Shown: one piece after another, positions 48,937 through 59,763 of the stretch
Numbering within the stretch: the stretch's first letter is position 1
Layout of the letters: each line of letters opens with the position of its first letter
Assembly: GCF_030246945.1 (NCBI RefSeq)
Contig: NZ_CP126742.1
Span: forward strand, 1,364,001-1,428,000
From: Microbacterium sp. zg-Y1090
GTDB taxonomy: Bacteria; Actinomycetota; Actinomycetes; Actinomycetales; Microbacteriaceae
Direction of reading: 5' to 3'
Length of the DNA: 64,000 nt
Position numbers and translations under genes: made by a program
The notes under the pieces: generated by a model
Database searches by the model: none
Told to the model about the DNA's origin: nothing
What the model saw: the letters and a program-made list of their open reading frames with translations, nothing else

Positions 48937-50097
48937 GTGACCCCCACCCCCCTCCAGGCCCCGCCGCTGGAGCAGCTGCGGCAACGCAGCAGCACGAAGT
49001 GGCGCACCTATCCCGATGACGTGCTGCCGCTGTTCGTGGCGGAGCTGGACTTCGACCTGGCGCCGGCGATCACCCAGGTGCTGCAGCGCGCCGTGCTGGC
49101 GGGGGACACCGGCTACACGCCGCCCGACCCCGGCATCCGCGACGCCTTCGCCGGGTACGCCCGGCGGCGGTGGAACTGGGATGTGGCGCCGGAGCGCGTG
49201 CGTTCGACGGGGGACGTCATGATGGGCGTGGTCGAGGTGCTGCGCCGCGTCATCACCCCCGGCGGTGGTGTCGTGATCACGCCGCCGGTGTACCCGCCGT
49301 TCGGCGACTGCATCGAAGAGGCCGGCGGCGTCGTCATCCGGGTGCCGCTGAGCGACACCGGCGCCGCCTGGCGGCTCGACCTCGAAGGGCTGGAGCGGGC
49401 GTTCGCCGCCGGAGCGTCCGCGATGCTGCTGTGCAACCCGCACAACCCCACCGGCACCGTGCACGCGCGCGACGACCTCGCGGCGCTGGCCGATATGGCC
49501 GAGCGCTACGGGGTCACCGTCATCAGCGACGAGATCCACGCCCCGCTCACCCAGCCCGGGGTGACGTTCACCCCCTACCTCGACGCATCGCCGGCGGCCG
49601 CCCGGCACGGCTTCGCCGTCACCAGCGCCAGCAAGACCTACAACCTCGCAGGGTTGAAGTGCGCCGTGATGGTCGCGGGCTCCGATGACACCGCCGCCGT
49701 GCTGGCGGGGCTGCCCGCCGAGGTGGAATGGCGCACCGGGCTCTTCGGCGCGCTGGCGAACGTCGCGGCCTTCTCCCCGCAGAGCGACGACTGGCTCGCC
49801 TCGCTGCTGGCGGCCCTCGACGACAACCGGCGACTCCTGGCAGACCTGCTCGCCGAGCAGCTCCCGGCCGCGCGCTACCGGGTGCCGGAGGCCGGGTTCC
49901 TGGCGTGGGTGGATCTGACCGGTCTGGGCTGGGGGGACAACCCCGCGGCGACCATCCTGCGCGAGGCGAAGGTGGCCCTGCACTCCGGCCCCGCGTTCGG
50001 CGCGGAAGGCGCGGGCCACGTGCGCATCAACTTCGGCTGCGCACCGGAGGTGCTGCGCGAGGCGATCGGGCGCATCGGCGCCCTCGCGCGCGCATGA
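48937..50097 (+). CDS. MalY/PatB-type PLP-dependent aminotransferase or C-S lyase
   Basis: 386 aa. RQRSSTKWRTYPDDVLPLFV and AELDFDLAPAI form the MalY/PatB start (K-W and W/L-x-A-D/E-x-D-F). NPHNPTGTVHARDDL, VISDEIHAPLTQPG and the PLP-Lys in TSASKTYNLAGLK follow. Family members cleave cystathionine or act as aminotransferases. An MFS transporter follows with a four-base overlap (ATGA), so the two are probably coexpressed. The GTG start lies six bases after AAGCTT, a weak version of the leaderless box. Confidence 0.87.
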   Translation: MTPTPLQAPPLEQLRQRSSTKWRTYPDDVLPLFVAELDFDLAPAITQVLQRAVLAGDTGYTPPDPGIRDAFAGYARRRWNWDVAPERVRSTGDVMMGVVEVLRRVITPGGGVVITPPVYPPFGDCIEEAGGVVIRVPLSDTGAAWRLDLEGLERAFAAGASAMLLCNPHNPTGTVHARDDLAALADMAERYGVTVISDEIHAPLTQPGVTFTPYLDASPAAARHGFAVTSASKTYNLAGLKCAVMVAGSDDTAAVLAGLPAEVEWRTGLFGALANVAAFSPQSDDWLASLLAALDDNRRLLADLLAEQLPAARYRVPEAGFLAWVDLTGLGWGDNPAATILREAKVALHSGPAFGAEGAGHVRINFGCAPEVLREAIGRIGALARA

Positions 50098-51458
50098 GCG
50101 ACACCCGGACGGCGGCGGGAATCTGGTCCGCAGGCTACGTGTGGGTGACCCTCGGCGCGGTCGCGATGATCTTCCTCGCCGCCACCCAGGCTCTGGCCGT
50201 GACGACGGTCATGCCGGTCGTCAGCGCCGACCTCGACGGTGAGGCGCTGTACGCGGCGGCCTTCTCGGCGACGGTCGCGACCAGCGTCATCGGGATGGTG
50301 GTCGCAGGCGCCTGGTGCGACCGTTCGAGCCCGCTGGGTCCGCTCACCGCGGCCGTCGTGCTGTTCGCCGCCGGCCTCGTCGTGGCGGGCCTCGCCCCGA
50401 GCATGGAGGTGCTCGTCGCGGGCCGGCTGCTGCAGGGGCTCGGCACCGGCGGTCAGACGGTGGCGCTGTACGTCGTGGTGGCGCGGGTCTTCCCCGGCCG
50501 GCTGCACGGCCGGGTGTTCGCGGCGTTCTCCGCCGCCTGGGTGATCCCCTCGCTCGTCGGTCCGGTGCTCGCGGGGGCCGTGGCGGAGTTCCTCCACTGG
50601 CGATGGGTGTTCCTCGGCGTCGCCGTCCTCACCCTCGCCGCCTTCGCGCTGGTGTCGCTGCGCCTCAGGGGTACCGACCTGGGCACATCACAGCCGGACC
50701 GTACGCCTGTGGGCACGCGGCTGCTGTGGGCGGTGCTCGTCGCGGGAGGGGCTCTGGCGCTGACCCTCGCCGGCAGCGCGGGCGCGTGGATGCCGGCGGT
50801 CGTCGTGGCATCCATCGTCGTGCTCGTGCTCACCGTGCGCCCGCTGGTGCCCGCGGGCACCCTGCGCGCGGCCCGCGGACTCCCCAGCGTCGTGCTGATG
50901 CGCGGCCTCATCGCCGGCGCCCTCTTCGGGGCGGAGGTGTACGTGCCCAAGCTGCTCATCGACGAGTACGGTTTCTCACCGGTGTGGGCAGGACTCGGTC
51001 TCACCGCCGCCGCCCTGATGTGGGCCTTCGCCGCAGCGGTGCAGGGGCGGTGGGGCGATCATCTCGGCAATGCGCGCATCACCATGATCGGCACCGCGCT
51101 GCTGGCCGTCGCGATCGCCTCGGGCCTCGCCACCGCGGTGTGGGGTCTGCATCCGGCCCTGCTCATCGCCGTCTGGTCGCTGGCGGGCGGCGGGATGGGG
51201 TTGATGTACCCGCGCCTGACCGTGCTGACGCTGGCATACTCGACGCCGCAGAACCAGGGCTTCAACTCTTCAGCGCTGTCGATCTCGGATGCCGTGGGCT
51301 CCGCCGTCGTGATCGCGACGATGGGGCTGGTGTTCACGACGTTCGCGGCGACCGGCGCGGGGTTCGCGGCGGTGTTCGCCCTCGGCGTCGCGGTCGCGCT
51401 GGCGGGCCTCGTGCCCGGTCTGCGGCTCGGCCACGCTCACGAGGAGGCGCGGGCCTGA
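50094..51458 (+). CDS. MFS transporter
   Basis: 454 aa with about 12-14 helices. The early motif A-like loop is GAWCDRSSPLGP, and GRLLQGLGTGGQTVALYVV fits motif C of the drug:H+ antiporter (DHA) group. The overlap with the MalY-like gene (ATGA) suggests it exports or imports a compound related to that enzyme, which remains unknown. It is convergent with the siderophore-interacting protein gene. Confidence 0.88.
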   Translation: MSDTRTAAGIWSAGYVWVTLGAVAMIFLAATQALAVTTVMPVVSADLDGEALYAAAFSATVATSVIGMVVAGAWCDRSSPLGPLTAAVVLFAAGLVVAGLAPSMEVLVAGRLLQGLGTGGQTVALYVVVARVFPGRLHGRVFAAFSAAWVIPSLVGPVLAGAVAEFLHWRWVFLGVAVLTLAAFALVSLRLRGTDLGTSQPDRTPVGTRLLWAVLVAGGALALTLAGSAGAWMPAVVVASIVVLVLTVRPLVPAGTLRAARGLPSVVLMRGLIAGALFGAEVYVPKLLIDEYGFSPVWAGLGLTAAALMWAFAAAVQGRWGDHLGNARITMIGTALLAVAIASGLATAVWGLHPALLIAVWSLAGGGMGLMYPRLTVLTLAYSTPQNQGFNSSALSISDAVGSAVVIATMGLVFTTFAATGAGFAAVFALGVAVALAGLVPGLRLGHAHEEARA

Positions 51459-51474
51459 CGGGCCGGCGCGCCGC

Positions 51475-52380
51475 TCAGTTCTCGGCTCGCCCGAGCCGCC
51501 AGTAGCCCATGAACGCCACCGCCCGGCGGTCCACGCCGTGCTCGGCGACGAGGCGTCGGCGCAGCGTCTTGATGGCCCCCGACTCGCCGGCGAGCCACGC
51601 GTACAACGGTGCGCTCTTGAGGGCGGCGCCGCCCTTCGCGGTGCGGGGCACCTCCCACAGGATGCCGTGGTCGATGTCGACCTCCTCGACCTCGCCACCG
51701 CGCCCGGCCGGAACGAGATGCGTCGCCGCGTCGGTGGCCTCGGTCAGCAGGTGCGTGCTGCGTGGCCCGTCGTCCCGGCCCGCCACGCGGTACTCGAAGC
51801 CGGGGTGGCGAGGCAGGTAGGCGGCATCCGCTGCGCAGGGCAGCTCGACCACCACGACGCCGCGCGCCTCGGCGGGAAGCTGCTCGAGGATCGTCGCGAT
51901 CGCGGGGGCCGCGGTCTCATCACCGGCCAGCAGCAGATGGTCGGTGCGGGCCGGTGGCACGAAGTCGATGCCGTAGCTCACGCCGGTGTGGGCCCGCGTG
52001 GGGGCGTAGATCATCACCTCGTCGCCGACGGCGGCGCGGGCGATCCAGTCCGACGCGGGACCGAGCACGTCGTGGGCGACCATGTCGACGTCGACCTCGG
52101 CCACCTCGTTGCGCACCGCGCGCGTGGTGTACGTGCGAAAGGGCGGTCGGGCGTTCTCGGGGAGGTCGCGCCAGCGCAGGTACCACTGTTCGTCGGTGGG
52201 CATGGCGTCCAGCCCCGCCTCGGCGGCGGGGAAGACGATCTTGATGCGCTGGTCGAAGCCGGGGTCGCCGAAGTCGGCGAGGTCGTCGCCGCCGAAGGTG
52301 AACCGCCGGAAGCTCGGCGTGAGGTCGGCGATCGCCTTCACGCGGGCGCGGAAGAAGCGGGACGTCTCAGGGGGTGCCAT
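51475..52380 (-). CDS. Siderophore-interacting protein (ferric-siderophore reductase)
   Basis: 301 aa in the ViuB/YqjH family. The FAD-binding region is seen as PPFRTYTTRAVRNEVAEVDV (R-x-Y-T), followed by GPASDWIARAAVGDEVMIY and LLLAGDETAAPAI. The NAD-binding end is LYAWLAGESGAIKTLRRRLV. It reduces ferric siderophore in the cytoplasm to free iron. The ATG at 52380 overlaps the ATPase gene end by 14 bases, making it the last gene of the iron-uptake operon. Confidence 0.92.
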   Translation of the reverse strand: MAPPETSRFFRARVKAIADLTPSFRRFTFGGDDLADFGDPGFDQRIKIVFPAAEAGLDAMPTDEQWYLRWRDLPENARPPFRTYTTRAVRNEVAEVDVDMVAHDVLGPASDWIARAAVGDEVMIYAPTRAHTGVSYGIDFVPPARTDHLLLAGDETAAPAIATILEQLPAEARGVVVVELPCAADAAYLPRHPGFEYRVAGRDDGPRSTHLLTEATDAATHLVPAGRGGEVEEVDIDHGILWEVPRTAKGGAALKSAPLYAWLAGESGAIKTLRRRLVAEHGVDRRAVAFMGYWRLGRAEN

Positions 52381-53224
52381 CGGGTGCTCCGGACGAGGTC
52401 GGGGGGAGGGGCGGTGCGGGCGGGGACTGCACATGGTGACGGCCGCGGGGGAGCACCAGCGGGGAACCGGACACGGGATCGGGCACGACGAGGGCGTCGA
52501 GGTCGAACACGTCGCGGATGAGGTCGGCGGTGATGACCTCGGCAGGGGCGCCGCTGGCGACGACGCGACCGCCGCGCACGGCGAAGACGTGGTCGGCGTA
52601 GCGCGCGGCGAGGTTGATGTCGTGCAGCACCATCACGATGGTCGTGCCGCGGGCGCGGTTGAGGTCGGTGAGCAGGTCGAGCACCTCGATCTGATGCGAC
52701 ACGTCGAGGAAGGTCGTCGGCTCGTCCAGCAGCAGGATGTCGGTCTCCTGCGCCAGTGCCATCGCGATCCACACCCGCTGGCGCTGCCCACCGGACAGCT
52801 CATCGACCGGGCGGTCGGCGAGCTCCGCGGTGCCCGTGTCGGCCAGCGCCTGCGCGACGACGGCGTAGTCGTTCTCACTCCACCGCGCCAGCATCCGCTG
52901 GTGCGGGTGGCGCCCGCGGCCGACGAGGTCGGCCACGGCGATGCCTTCGGGCGCGGTGGGACTCTGCGGCAGCAGGCCCAGGGTGCGCGCGATCTCCTTC
53001 GTGGGCAGCGACCGCAGCGCAGCGCCGTCCAGCAGCACCTGACCCGCGGTCGGGGTGAGGAGCCGGGCGAGGGCGCGCAGCAGGGTCGACTTGCCGCAGC
53101 CGTTGGCGCCGACGATGACGGTGATGCGGCCAGGCGGGACCTCGAGGTCGAGGCCCGCGACGACCGGCCGATCGCCGTACGAAAGAGTGAGCGCCTCGGC
53201 GCGCAGCGTGTGGGCGGTGGTCAC
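52367..53224 (-). CDS. Iron-siderophore ABC transporter ATP-binding protein
   Basis: 285 aa. Walker A VGANGCGKSTLLRALAR, signature ELSGGQRQRVWIAMALAQ, Walker B ILLLDEPTTFLDVSHQIE and H-loop VLHDINLAARYA are typical of FecE/FhuC-type ATPases. The C-terminus carries a Pro-rich tail. The GTG at 53224 overlaps the upstream permease stop (GTGA). Confidence 0.95.
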   Translation of the reverse strand: MTTAHTLRAEALTLSYGDRPVVAGLDLEVPPGRITVIVGANGCGKSTLLRALARLLTPTAGQVLLDGAALRSLPTKEIARTLGLLPQSPTAPEGIAVADLVGRGRHPHQRMLARWSENDYAVVAQALADTGTAELADRPVDELSGGQRQRVWIAMALAQETDILLLDEPTTFLDVSHQIEVLDLLTDLNRARGTTIVMVLHDINLAARYADHVFAVRGGRVVASGAPAEVITADLIRDVFDLDALVVPDPVSGSPLVLPRGRHHVQSPPAPPLPPTSSGAPDGTP

Positions 53225-54246
53225 AGCGACCCTCCCGAGCGGTTGGTCCTGATGAGCAGGTAGACGAGGTACGGAGCGCCGAGCACGCCGGTGACGACGC
53301 CGACGGGGTAGCGGGTGTCGAACGCGAACTGGCCGATGAGGTCGGCGGCCAGCACGAGGGCGGCGCCCACGAGTGCGGCCGGCAGCAGCGGCGACGCACC
53401 CGGCCCGACGAGCCGCGCGGCGATGGGGCCGGCCATGAAGGCCACGAACGCGATGGGGCCGGCCGCGGCGGTCGCGAAGGCCAGCAGCACGACCGCGCCG
53501 ACGATCAGCACGATGCGCGTGGGCCCGACCCGCACCCCGAGCGCCGTCGCGGAGTCGTCGCCCAGGCGCAGCACGCCGAGCGCGCGGCCCTGCACGAGCA
53601 TGGCGGGCACGGCCACGAGGCACGCCAGGGCGAGAGGGGCGACCGTGCCCCACGTGGCGCCGTTGAGGCTGCCGGTGAGCCACTGCATCGCCGTCTGCAG
53701 GTCCCACGCGGCGGCACGGGAGAGCACGTAGGTGACGGCGCTGTCGAGCATCGCGGCGACGCCGATCCCGATGAGGATCAGCCGGGTCCCCGTGAAGCCT
53801 CCGCGGTGCGACAGCAGGTAGATGGCGGTCGCCGTCAGCAGCGCGCCCGCCAGTGCCAGCATCGACACGGCGGTCTCGTTGAGGGAGAGCACGATGATCC
53901 CGAACACGGCGGCGGCGCTGGCCCCCGAGGTGATGCCGATGATGTCGGGAGAGGCGAGCGGGTTGCGCAGCATCGTCTGGAACGTCGTGCCCGCCATGCC
54001 GAAGGCGAGGCCCGCGAGCAGCCCGAGGGTCGCGCGGGGCAGCCGCAGCTCGCCCACCGTGAAGGACGCCCCCGGCACGGTCTGGCCGAGCATGACGGCC
54101 CACACCTCGGCGGGCGAGTAGAACGTCTGGCCGACCATGAGGCTTGCGGCGTAGACGGCGACCACCACGAGCGCGAGGATGCCGGTGATCAGGGCACGGC
54201 GCCGCTGCCTGCGGCGCCTGCCGACGGCGATCTGAGCGACGCTCAC
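53221..54246 (-). CDS. Iron-siderophore ABC transporter permease (FecCD family), second subunit
   Basis: 341 aa with nine or ten hydrophobic helices. Family motifs include GLAFGMAGTTFQTMLRNPLA, DIIGITSGASAAAVFGI and GPIAFVAFMAGPIAARLVG. It forms the membrane channel with the permease encoded just upstream. GTG at 54246 overlaps that gene's stop (GTGA). The longer frame upstream is a shadow. Confidence 0.94.
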   Translation of the reverse strand: MSVAQIAVGRRRRQRRRALITGILALVVVAVYAASLMVGQTFYSPAEVWAVMLGQTVPGASFTVGELRLPRATLGLLAGLAFGMAGTTFQTMLRNPLASPDIIGITSGASAAAVFGIIVLSLNETAVSMLALAGALLTATAIYLLSHRGGFTGTRLILIGIGVAAMLDSAVTYVLSRAAAWDLQTAMQWLTGSLNGATWGTVAPLALACLVAVPAMLVQGRALGVLRLGDDSATALGVRVGPTRIVLIVGAVVLLAFATAAAGPIAFVAFMAGPIAARLVGPGASPLLPAALVGAALVLAADLIGQFAFDTRYPVGVVTGVLGAPYLVYLLIRTNRSGGSL

Positions 54247-55289
54247 AGCTCGCGAACCCTCTGCCGGCGGACGATCCAGATGAACACCGGCGCACCGATG
54301 AACGCGGTGATGATGCCGACCTCGATCTCGCTGCCCGGTGCGATGACGCGACCGACGACGTCGGCGGCGACCAGAAGCGCAGCACCGGCGACGGCGGTGA
54401 AGGGCAGCAGCCAGCGATGATCGGTGCCGACGAGCAGTCGGCAGAGGTGCGGGACGACCAGCCCCACGAATCCGATGGGGCCGGCCACCGCTGTGGCCGC
54501 GCCGCACAGCACGATCGCGCCGGCGGAGGACACCAGCCGGGTGCGGCCCACGTTCTCGCCGAGCCCGGTGGCGAGGTCGTCGCCGAGGGCGAGGGAGTTC
54601 ATGCCGCGGGTGGTGGCGAAGCAGACGAGGGCGCCGATCGCCAGCACCGGCGCGACGGCGCCGATGCGGTCCCAGGTCGCCCCGCCGACGCCGCCGATCT
54701 GCCAGAAGCGGAAGCTCTCCATGACGTCCACCCGCGGCAGCAGCACGGCGCTGACGAGCGAGGTGAAGGCGGCGGAGATCGCCGCACCGGCCAGTGCCAG
54801 CTTCAGCGGCGTCGCCCCGCCGCGTCCGAGGGAGCCGACCGCGTAGACGAACACGGCCGCGGCCGCGGCGCCGGCGATGGCGACGCCCATCAGGCTGTAG
54901 GGGGCGTTCAGCTCGAAGAAGGCGATGCCGATCACGACGGCCAGTGAGGCGCCGGCCGAGACACCCAGGATCCCGGGATCGGCCAGCGGGTTGCGGGTGA
55001 CGGCCTGCATCGTGGTGCCGGACATGGCCAGCGCGGCCCCGACGAGCATCGCCAGCACCGTGCGCGGGATGCGCGCCACCACCGCCGCCTCGGAGATCCC
55101 GTTCGTCGATCCGCCCAGGGCGGCGATGATCTCCTGGAGGGTGACTTCGCGCACCCCGAACGCCACCGACGCCACGCACAGCAGCGCCAGCAGCACGGCG
55201 GTGCCGCCGATCCACGCCACGCGCACCGCCGCCGGGCGCCGCAGCGGGGCGGCGTCCGGCGGCGGTGCGACGGTGGGGGCGGCGCTCAC
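54243..55289 (-). CDS. Iron-siderophore ABC transporter permease (FecCD family), first subunit
   Basis: 348 aa. Motifs: MLVGAALAMSGTTMQAVTRN, LADPGILGVSAGASLAVV, and GPIGFVGLVVPHLCRLLVG, the last being the coupling region for the ATPase. About nine helices. It follows the binding-protein gene by five bases, forming one operon SBP-permease-permease-ATPase-SIP. Confidence 0.94.
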   Translation of the reverse strand: MSAAPTVAPPPDAAPLRRPAAVRVAWIGGTAVLLALLCVASVAFGVREVTLQEIIAALGGSTNGISEAAVVARIPRTVLAMLVGAALAMSGTTMQAVTRNPLADPGILGVSAGASLAVVIGIAFFELNAPYSLMGVAIAGAAAAAVFVYAVGSLGRGGATPLKLALAGAAISAAFTSLVSAVLLPRVDVMESFRFWQIGGVGGATWDRIGAVAPVLAIGALVCFATTRGMNSLALGDDLATGLGENVGRTRLVSSAGAIVLCGAATAVAGPIGFVGLVVPHLCRLLVGTDHRWLLPFTAVAGAALLVAADVVGRVIAPGSEIEVGIITAFIGAPVFIWIVRRQRVREL

Positions 55290-55294
55290 CCGTC

Positions 55295-56323
55295 TCAGCC
55301 CAGCGGCGCGGCGAGCACCGCGAAGTACTCGTCGATGCCCCAGCCGATCGACAGGGGGGAGGGGTTGGCCGATGCGGCGAGCGGGGTGGAGTCCTCCAGC
55401 ACCGCGATGCGGCCCTCGGCGATCGCGGGGATCTGCGACAGCAGCGGGTCTGCCTGCAGGTCCTGCACGATGGTTCCTTCCGGGTCGCCGTACGTGACGA
55501 AGACATCGACGTCGGCGAAGCGGTCGGCCTGCTCGGAGCTGACGGTCACGTAGAAGCCGTCGGTGCCTGCGGACTCCTCCGCGACGATGGCGGGGGCGGG
55601 GAGGCCGAGCTCCTCGAGGAAGCCCGGGCGCGTGTCGTGGCTGGTGTAGAAGCCGATCGAGCTGAGGTTCGACGGGTCGAGGTAGGAGAAGAGCACCGAG
55701 GCCTCGGCGAGCGCGGGGTGGTCCGCGAGGGCGGTGTCGACCTGAGCCTGCAGGTCGTCGATGAGCTGGTCGCCCTCATCGGCGAGACCGAGTGCGGCCG
55801 AGTTCAGCCGGATCATGTCCTGGTACGACGTCGCCCATTTGACGTCGGGGTAGGCCACCACCGGGGCGATCTTCGAAAGGGTCTCGTAGTCCTCTTCACT
55901 CAGTCCGGAGTAGGCGGCGAGGATCACGTCGGGCTGCGTGTCGGCGACGGCCTCGAAGTCGATGCCGTCGGTCTCGTCGAACAGCACGGGCGTCTCGGCA
56001 TCCAGCTCCTCGAGGCGCTCCTCGACCCACGGGAGAACGCCGTCGCCGTCGTCGTCGCCCCACGTCGCCTTGCTCATGCCCACCGGCACGATGCCGAGCG
56101 CGAGCGGCACCTCGTGGTTGGCCCATGCCACCGTGGCCACCCGCTCGGGCTGCTCGGGGATCACCGTCTCGCCGAGTGCGTGCTGCACGGTGACGGGGAA
56201 GGCGCCGTCGGCGGTGGTCTCCGCGGGCGGCTGCGAGCCGGGGGTCGACGCGCCGGCGGCACAGCCGGAGAGCGCCACGGCGGAGACGGCGAGGGCGGCG
56301 AGGGCGAGGCGGATGCGGGGCAC
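55295..56323 (-). CDS. Iron-siderophore ABC transporter substrate-binding lipoprotein
   Basis: 342 aa. A lipoprotein signal with lipobox LSGC (Cys21) is followed by an acidic linker and the FecB/FepB fold, with IPEQPERVATVAWANHEVPL, DVILAAYSGLSEEDYETLSK and SIGWGIDEYFAVLA at the end. It captures ferric siderophore at the cell surface. GTG start with GGAGG ten bases upstream. A DtxR/IdeR-like box lies 38-56 bp upstream. No siderophore biosynthesis genes are in the window. Confidence 0.94.
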   Translation of the reverse strand: MPRIRLALAALAVSAVALSGCAAGASTPGSQPPAETTADGAFPVTVQHALGETVIPEQPERVATVAWANHEVPLALGIVPVGMSKATWGDDDGDGVLPWVEERLEELDAETPVLFDETDGIDFEAVADTQPDVILAAYSGLSEEDYETLSKIAPVVAYPDVKWATSYQDMIRLNSAALGLADEGDQLIDDLQAQVDTALADHPALAEASVLFSYLDPSNLSSIGFYTSHDTRPGFLEELGLPAPAIVAEESAGTDGFYVTVSSEQADRFADVDVFVTYGDPEGTIVQDLQADPLLSQIPAIAEGRIAVLEDSTPLAASANPSPLSIGWGIDEYFAVLAAPLG

Positions 56324-56360
56324 GGAGGACCTCCGGTGGGAAACGGGGAGCGTCCTGAAG

Positions 56361-56379
56361 TTAGGACAGGCTTACTTTA
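56361..56379 (-). promoter_or_regulatory. DtxR/IdeR-like iron box of the siderophore-uptake operon
   Basis: TTAGGACAGGCTTACTTTA matches the IdeR/DtxR consensus TTAGGTTAGGCTAACCTAA at 14 of 19 positions by eye. It lies upstream of the binding-protein gene and overlaps a possible -10 TAACTT on the minus strand. The box also covers the last codons of the upstream DedA gene. Confidence 0.65.
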
Positions 56380-57007
56380 CTCCATCGACCTCCAGAACCG
56401 CCAACGGGGTGGGACGGTGACGCCGGCGACGGGCAGCGACGCGGTCGATCACGAGACCGATCGTCAGCGCGATCGCGATGCCGATGGCGGCGCTGAGCAG
56501 CGGCTGGTCTGTCGCCCAATGACCGGCGAGCAGCCCGATCGCCGCGCTGAACAGCGTCCAGGTGACGGCGGCCACGATGCTGAGAGGAAGGAAGCGGCCC
56601 CAGGGATACCCGACGGCGCCCGCCGACATGTTCACGGCGACGCGTCCCACAGGGATGTAACGGGCGCCGATGATGAGCATCGCTCCACGACGATCCAGCG
56701 ACGTCGCGGCCCGCGTGAAGGCCGCCGCGACCCGAGGGTGCCGCATCCACGCCCACCGGGAGGTGCCGACGGTGCGTCCGAGCGCGAACGCGAGGTTGTC
56801 GCCGACGACGGCGCCCGTCGCCGCGGCCGCGCACAGCAGCGCGAGGTGGGGTCCGCCTGCGGCTGCCGCGACGGCCGCCGCCGCGACCAGCACCGTCTCG
56901 CTCGGGACCGGCGGGAACACCCCGTCGAGCACGGCCGCGAGGAGCATCACGAGGTACAGCCACGGGGATGCCGCCGCCTGCAGGATGAGGTCGTTGAGAA
57001 GGTCCAC
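56372..57007 (-). CDS. DedA/VTT family membrane protein, second copy
   Basis: 211 aa. GVFPPVPSETVLVAAAAVAA is the P-x-P-S-E variant of the family's first motif; ATGAVVGDNLAFALGR and GARYIPVGRVAVNMSAGAVG contain the conserved Gly-Asp and R-x-x-P-x-x-R. Four or five hydrophobic segments. The group is linked to phospholipid or undecaprenyl phosphate flipping. The stop lies inside the iron box of the downstream operon. The GTG start is six bases after TAGCGT. Confidence 0.88.
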   Translation of the reverse strand: MDLLNDLILQAAASPWLYLVMLLAAVLDGVFPPVPSETVLVAAAAVAAAAGGPHLALLCAAAATGAVVGDNLAFALGRTVGTSRWAWMRHPRVAAAFTRAATSLDRRGAMLIIGARYIPVGRVAVNMSAGAVGYPWGRFLPLSIVAAVTWTLFSAAIGLLAGHWATDQPLLSAAIGIAIALTIGLVIDRVAARRRRHRPTPLAVLEVDGVK

Positions 57008-57013
57008 ACTTCG

Positions 57014-57019
57014 ACGCTA
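57014..57019 (-). promoter_or_regulatory. -10 box TAGCGT of the second DedA gene, leaderless type
   Basis: TAGCGT on the minus strand ends six bases before the GTG at 57007. Confidence 0.45.
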
Positions 57020-57114
57020 GGAATCCCGTCGTTCCGTGGCATCCGTCGCAGGTCGCACACCGGGTCCGTCGCTGGGGGTGTCCTGGGCGGGCGGGAGCCG
57101 CAGCTGCGGCGACG

Positions 57115-57120
57115 TATACT
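57115..57120 (+). promoter_or_regulatory. -10 box TATACT upstream of the ABC-F gene
   Basis: TATACT is near the bacterial consensus and lies 52 bases before the GTG, giving a leader of about 45 nt. It is one of few boxes here that predict a normal, leadered mRNA. Confidence 0.45.
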
Positions 57121-57172
57121 GGGGGGCTGGCCCTCCGCCACCCCCACCACCCCCGAAGAACGGACGTTCGCT

Positions 57173-58771
<1,599 letters not shown>

Positions 58772-58860
58772 TCCGAGCCCATCGTGCGCGCGCCCCGCGT
58801 CGGGTCGCACGCCGTCCGCCGTGTGGCCGATCCGCGACAGGCCGTTCCGCGACCGGGCGG

Positions 58861-59763
58861 TCAACGGGAGGCGCGGTCCAGGAGCGCGTCCTCGTCGTCG
58901 GCATCGCGATCTCTGCGGCGACGCACCGGACGCGGCCGGCGCACGGGTCGCGCGACAGCCGCGGGCTGCCCGGCCTGCTCCGCCGCTGCGGCGGCCGCGT
59001 CGGCGCGGTCGGCCGCGTCCTCGCGTCGGTGGCGCAGCTCGATGCGGATCATGTAGCCGATGAAGACGAAGCCCATCACGGCGAAGAGGATCCACTGGAT
59101 GGCATACGACAGGTGCGGTCCCGGATCTTCGGACGGAGACGGGATGGCGGCCGGTGTCGTCGCCGGAGCGGGGTCCTCGCTGACCATCAGACCATAGGCA
59201 TCGAGGATGAGGGCGTCCCCGTCGTCGATGAGGTCGGCCACGAGCGGCAGGTGGATGGTCGGAACCTGCCCCTCGGGGGCGGACCGCCCGGAGGTCGGCA
59301 GCGCCTCTCCCGTCTTCAGTCGCACCACCACCGTGGCCGGTCCCTCGGGGGCCGGCGGCACGACGTCGGGCTCGGGCTGGTCGGCACCGGGCCGCACCCA
59401 TCCGCGATCCACCAGCAGCACGCGGCCGTCGTCGGTGCGGAACGGCACGAGCACCTCGAAGGCCGCTGTGCCGCCGTGCGGCCGGTTGCGCACCAGAAGC
59501 GTGCTGTCATCGTCGTACTCGCCGACGAGGGTGACCGGATGCCACTGGTCGCCTGGATCGAAGTCTCCACCGACCGGGATCAGGTCAGCCAAGGGCACGG
59601 CGGGCGCGTCGTAGTTCGCCGCGACGAGGTCGAGCTGGGTCGCGCGGGCTTCGTTGCGGTCGAACTGCCACTGCGACAGCAGGGCGCAGGCGATGGCGAA
59701 TACCACGGCCACGGCGACGTATCCCGACCAGCGCACCGCCGCCGGCACGGCACGCCGGCTCAC
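58861..59763 (-). CDS. SURF1 family cytochrome oxidase assembly protein
   Basis: 300 aa with two membrane helices, one at about 12-31 (followed by SQWQFDRNEARA) and one near 226-246 (IQWILFAVMGFVFIGYMIRI). Family motifs: LVRNRPHGGTAAFEVLVPF and VLLVDRGWVRPG. The C-terminal tail is Arg/Ala-rich. It helps assemble heme A into cytochrome aa3, matching the ctaA gene at 43413-44342. The GTG overlaps the upstream small gene's stop (GTGA). Confidence 0.9.
   Translation of the reverse strand: MSRRAVPAAVRWSGYVAVAVVFAIACALLSQWQFDRNEARATQLDLVAANYDAPAVPLADLIPVGGDFDPGDQWHPVTLVGEYDDDSTLLVRNRPHGGTAAFEVLVPFRTDDGRVLLVDRGWVRPGADQPEPDVVPPAPEGPATVVVRLKTGEALPTSGRSAPEGQVPTIHLPLVADLIDDGDALILDAYGLMVSEDPAPATTPAAIPSPSEDPGPHLSYAIQWILFAVMGFVFIGYMIRIELRHRREDAADRADAAAAAAEQAGQPAAVARPVRRPRPVRRRRDRDADDEDALLDRASR

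Noticed and set aside
51475..56323. Siderophore biosynthesis cluster.
   Set aside because: Only uptake and reduction genes are present; no synthetase (NRPS or IucA/IucC-like) gene is in the window.
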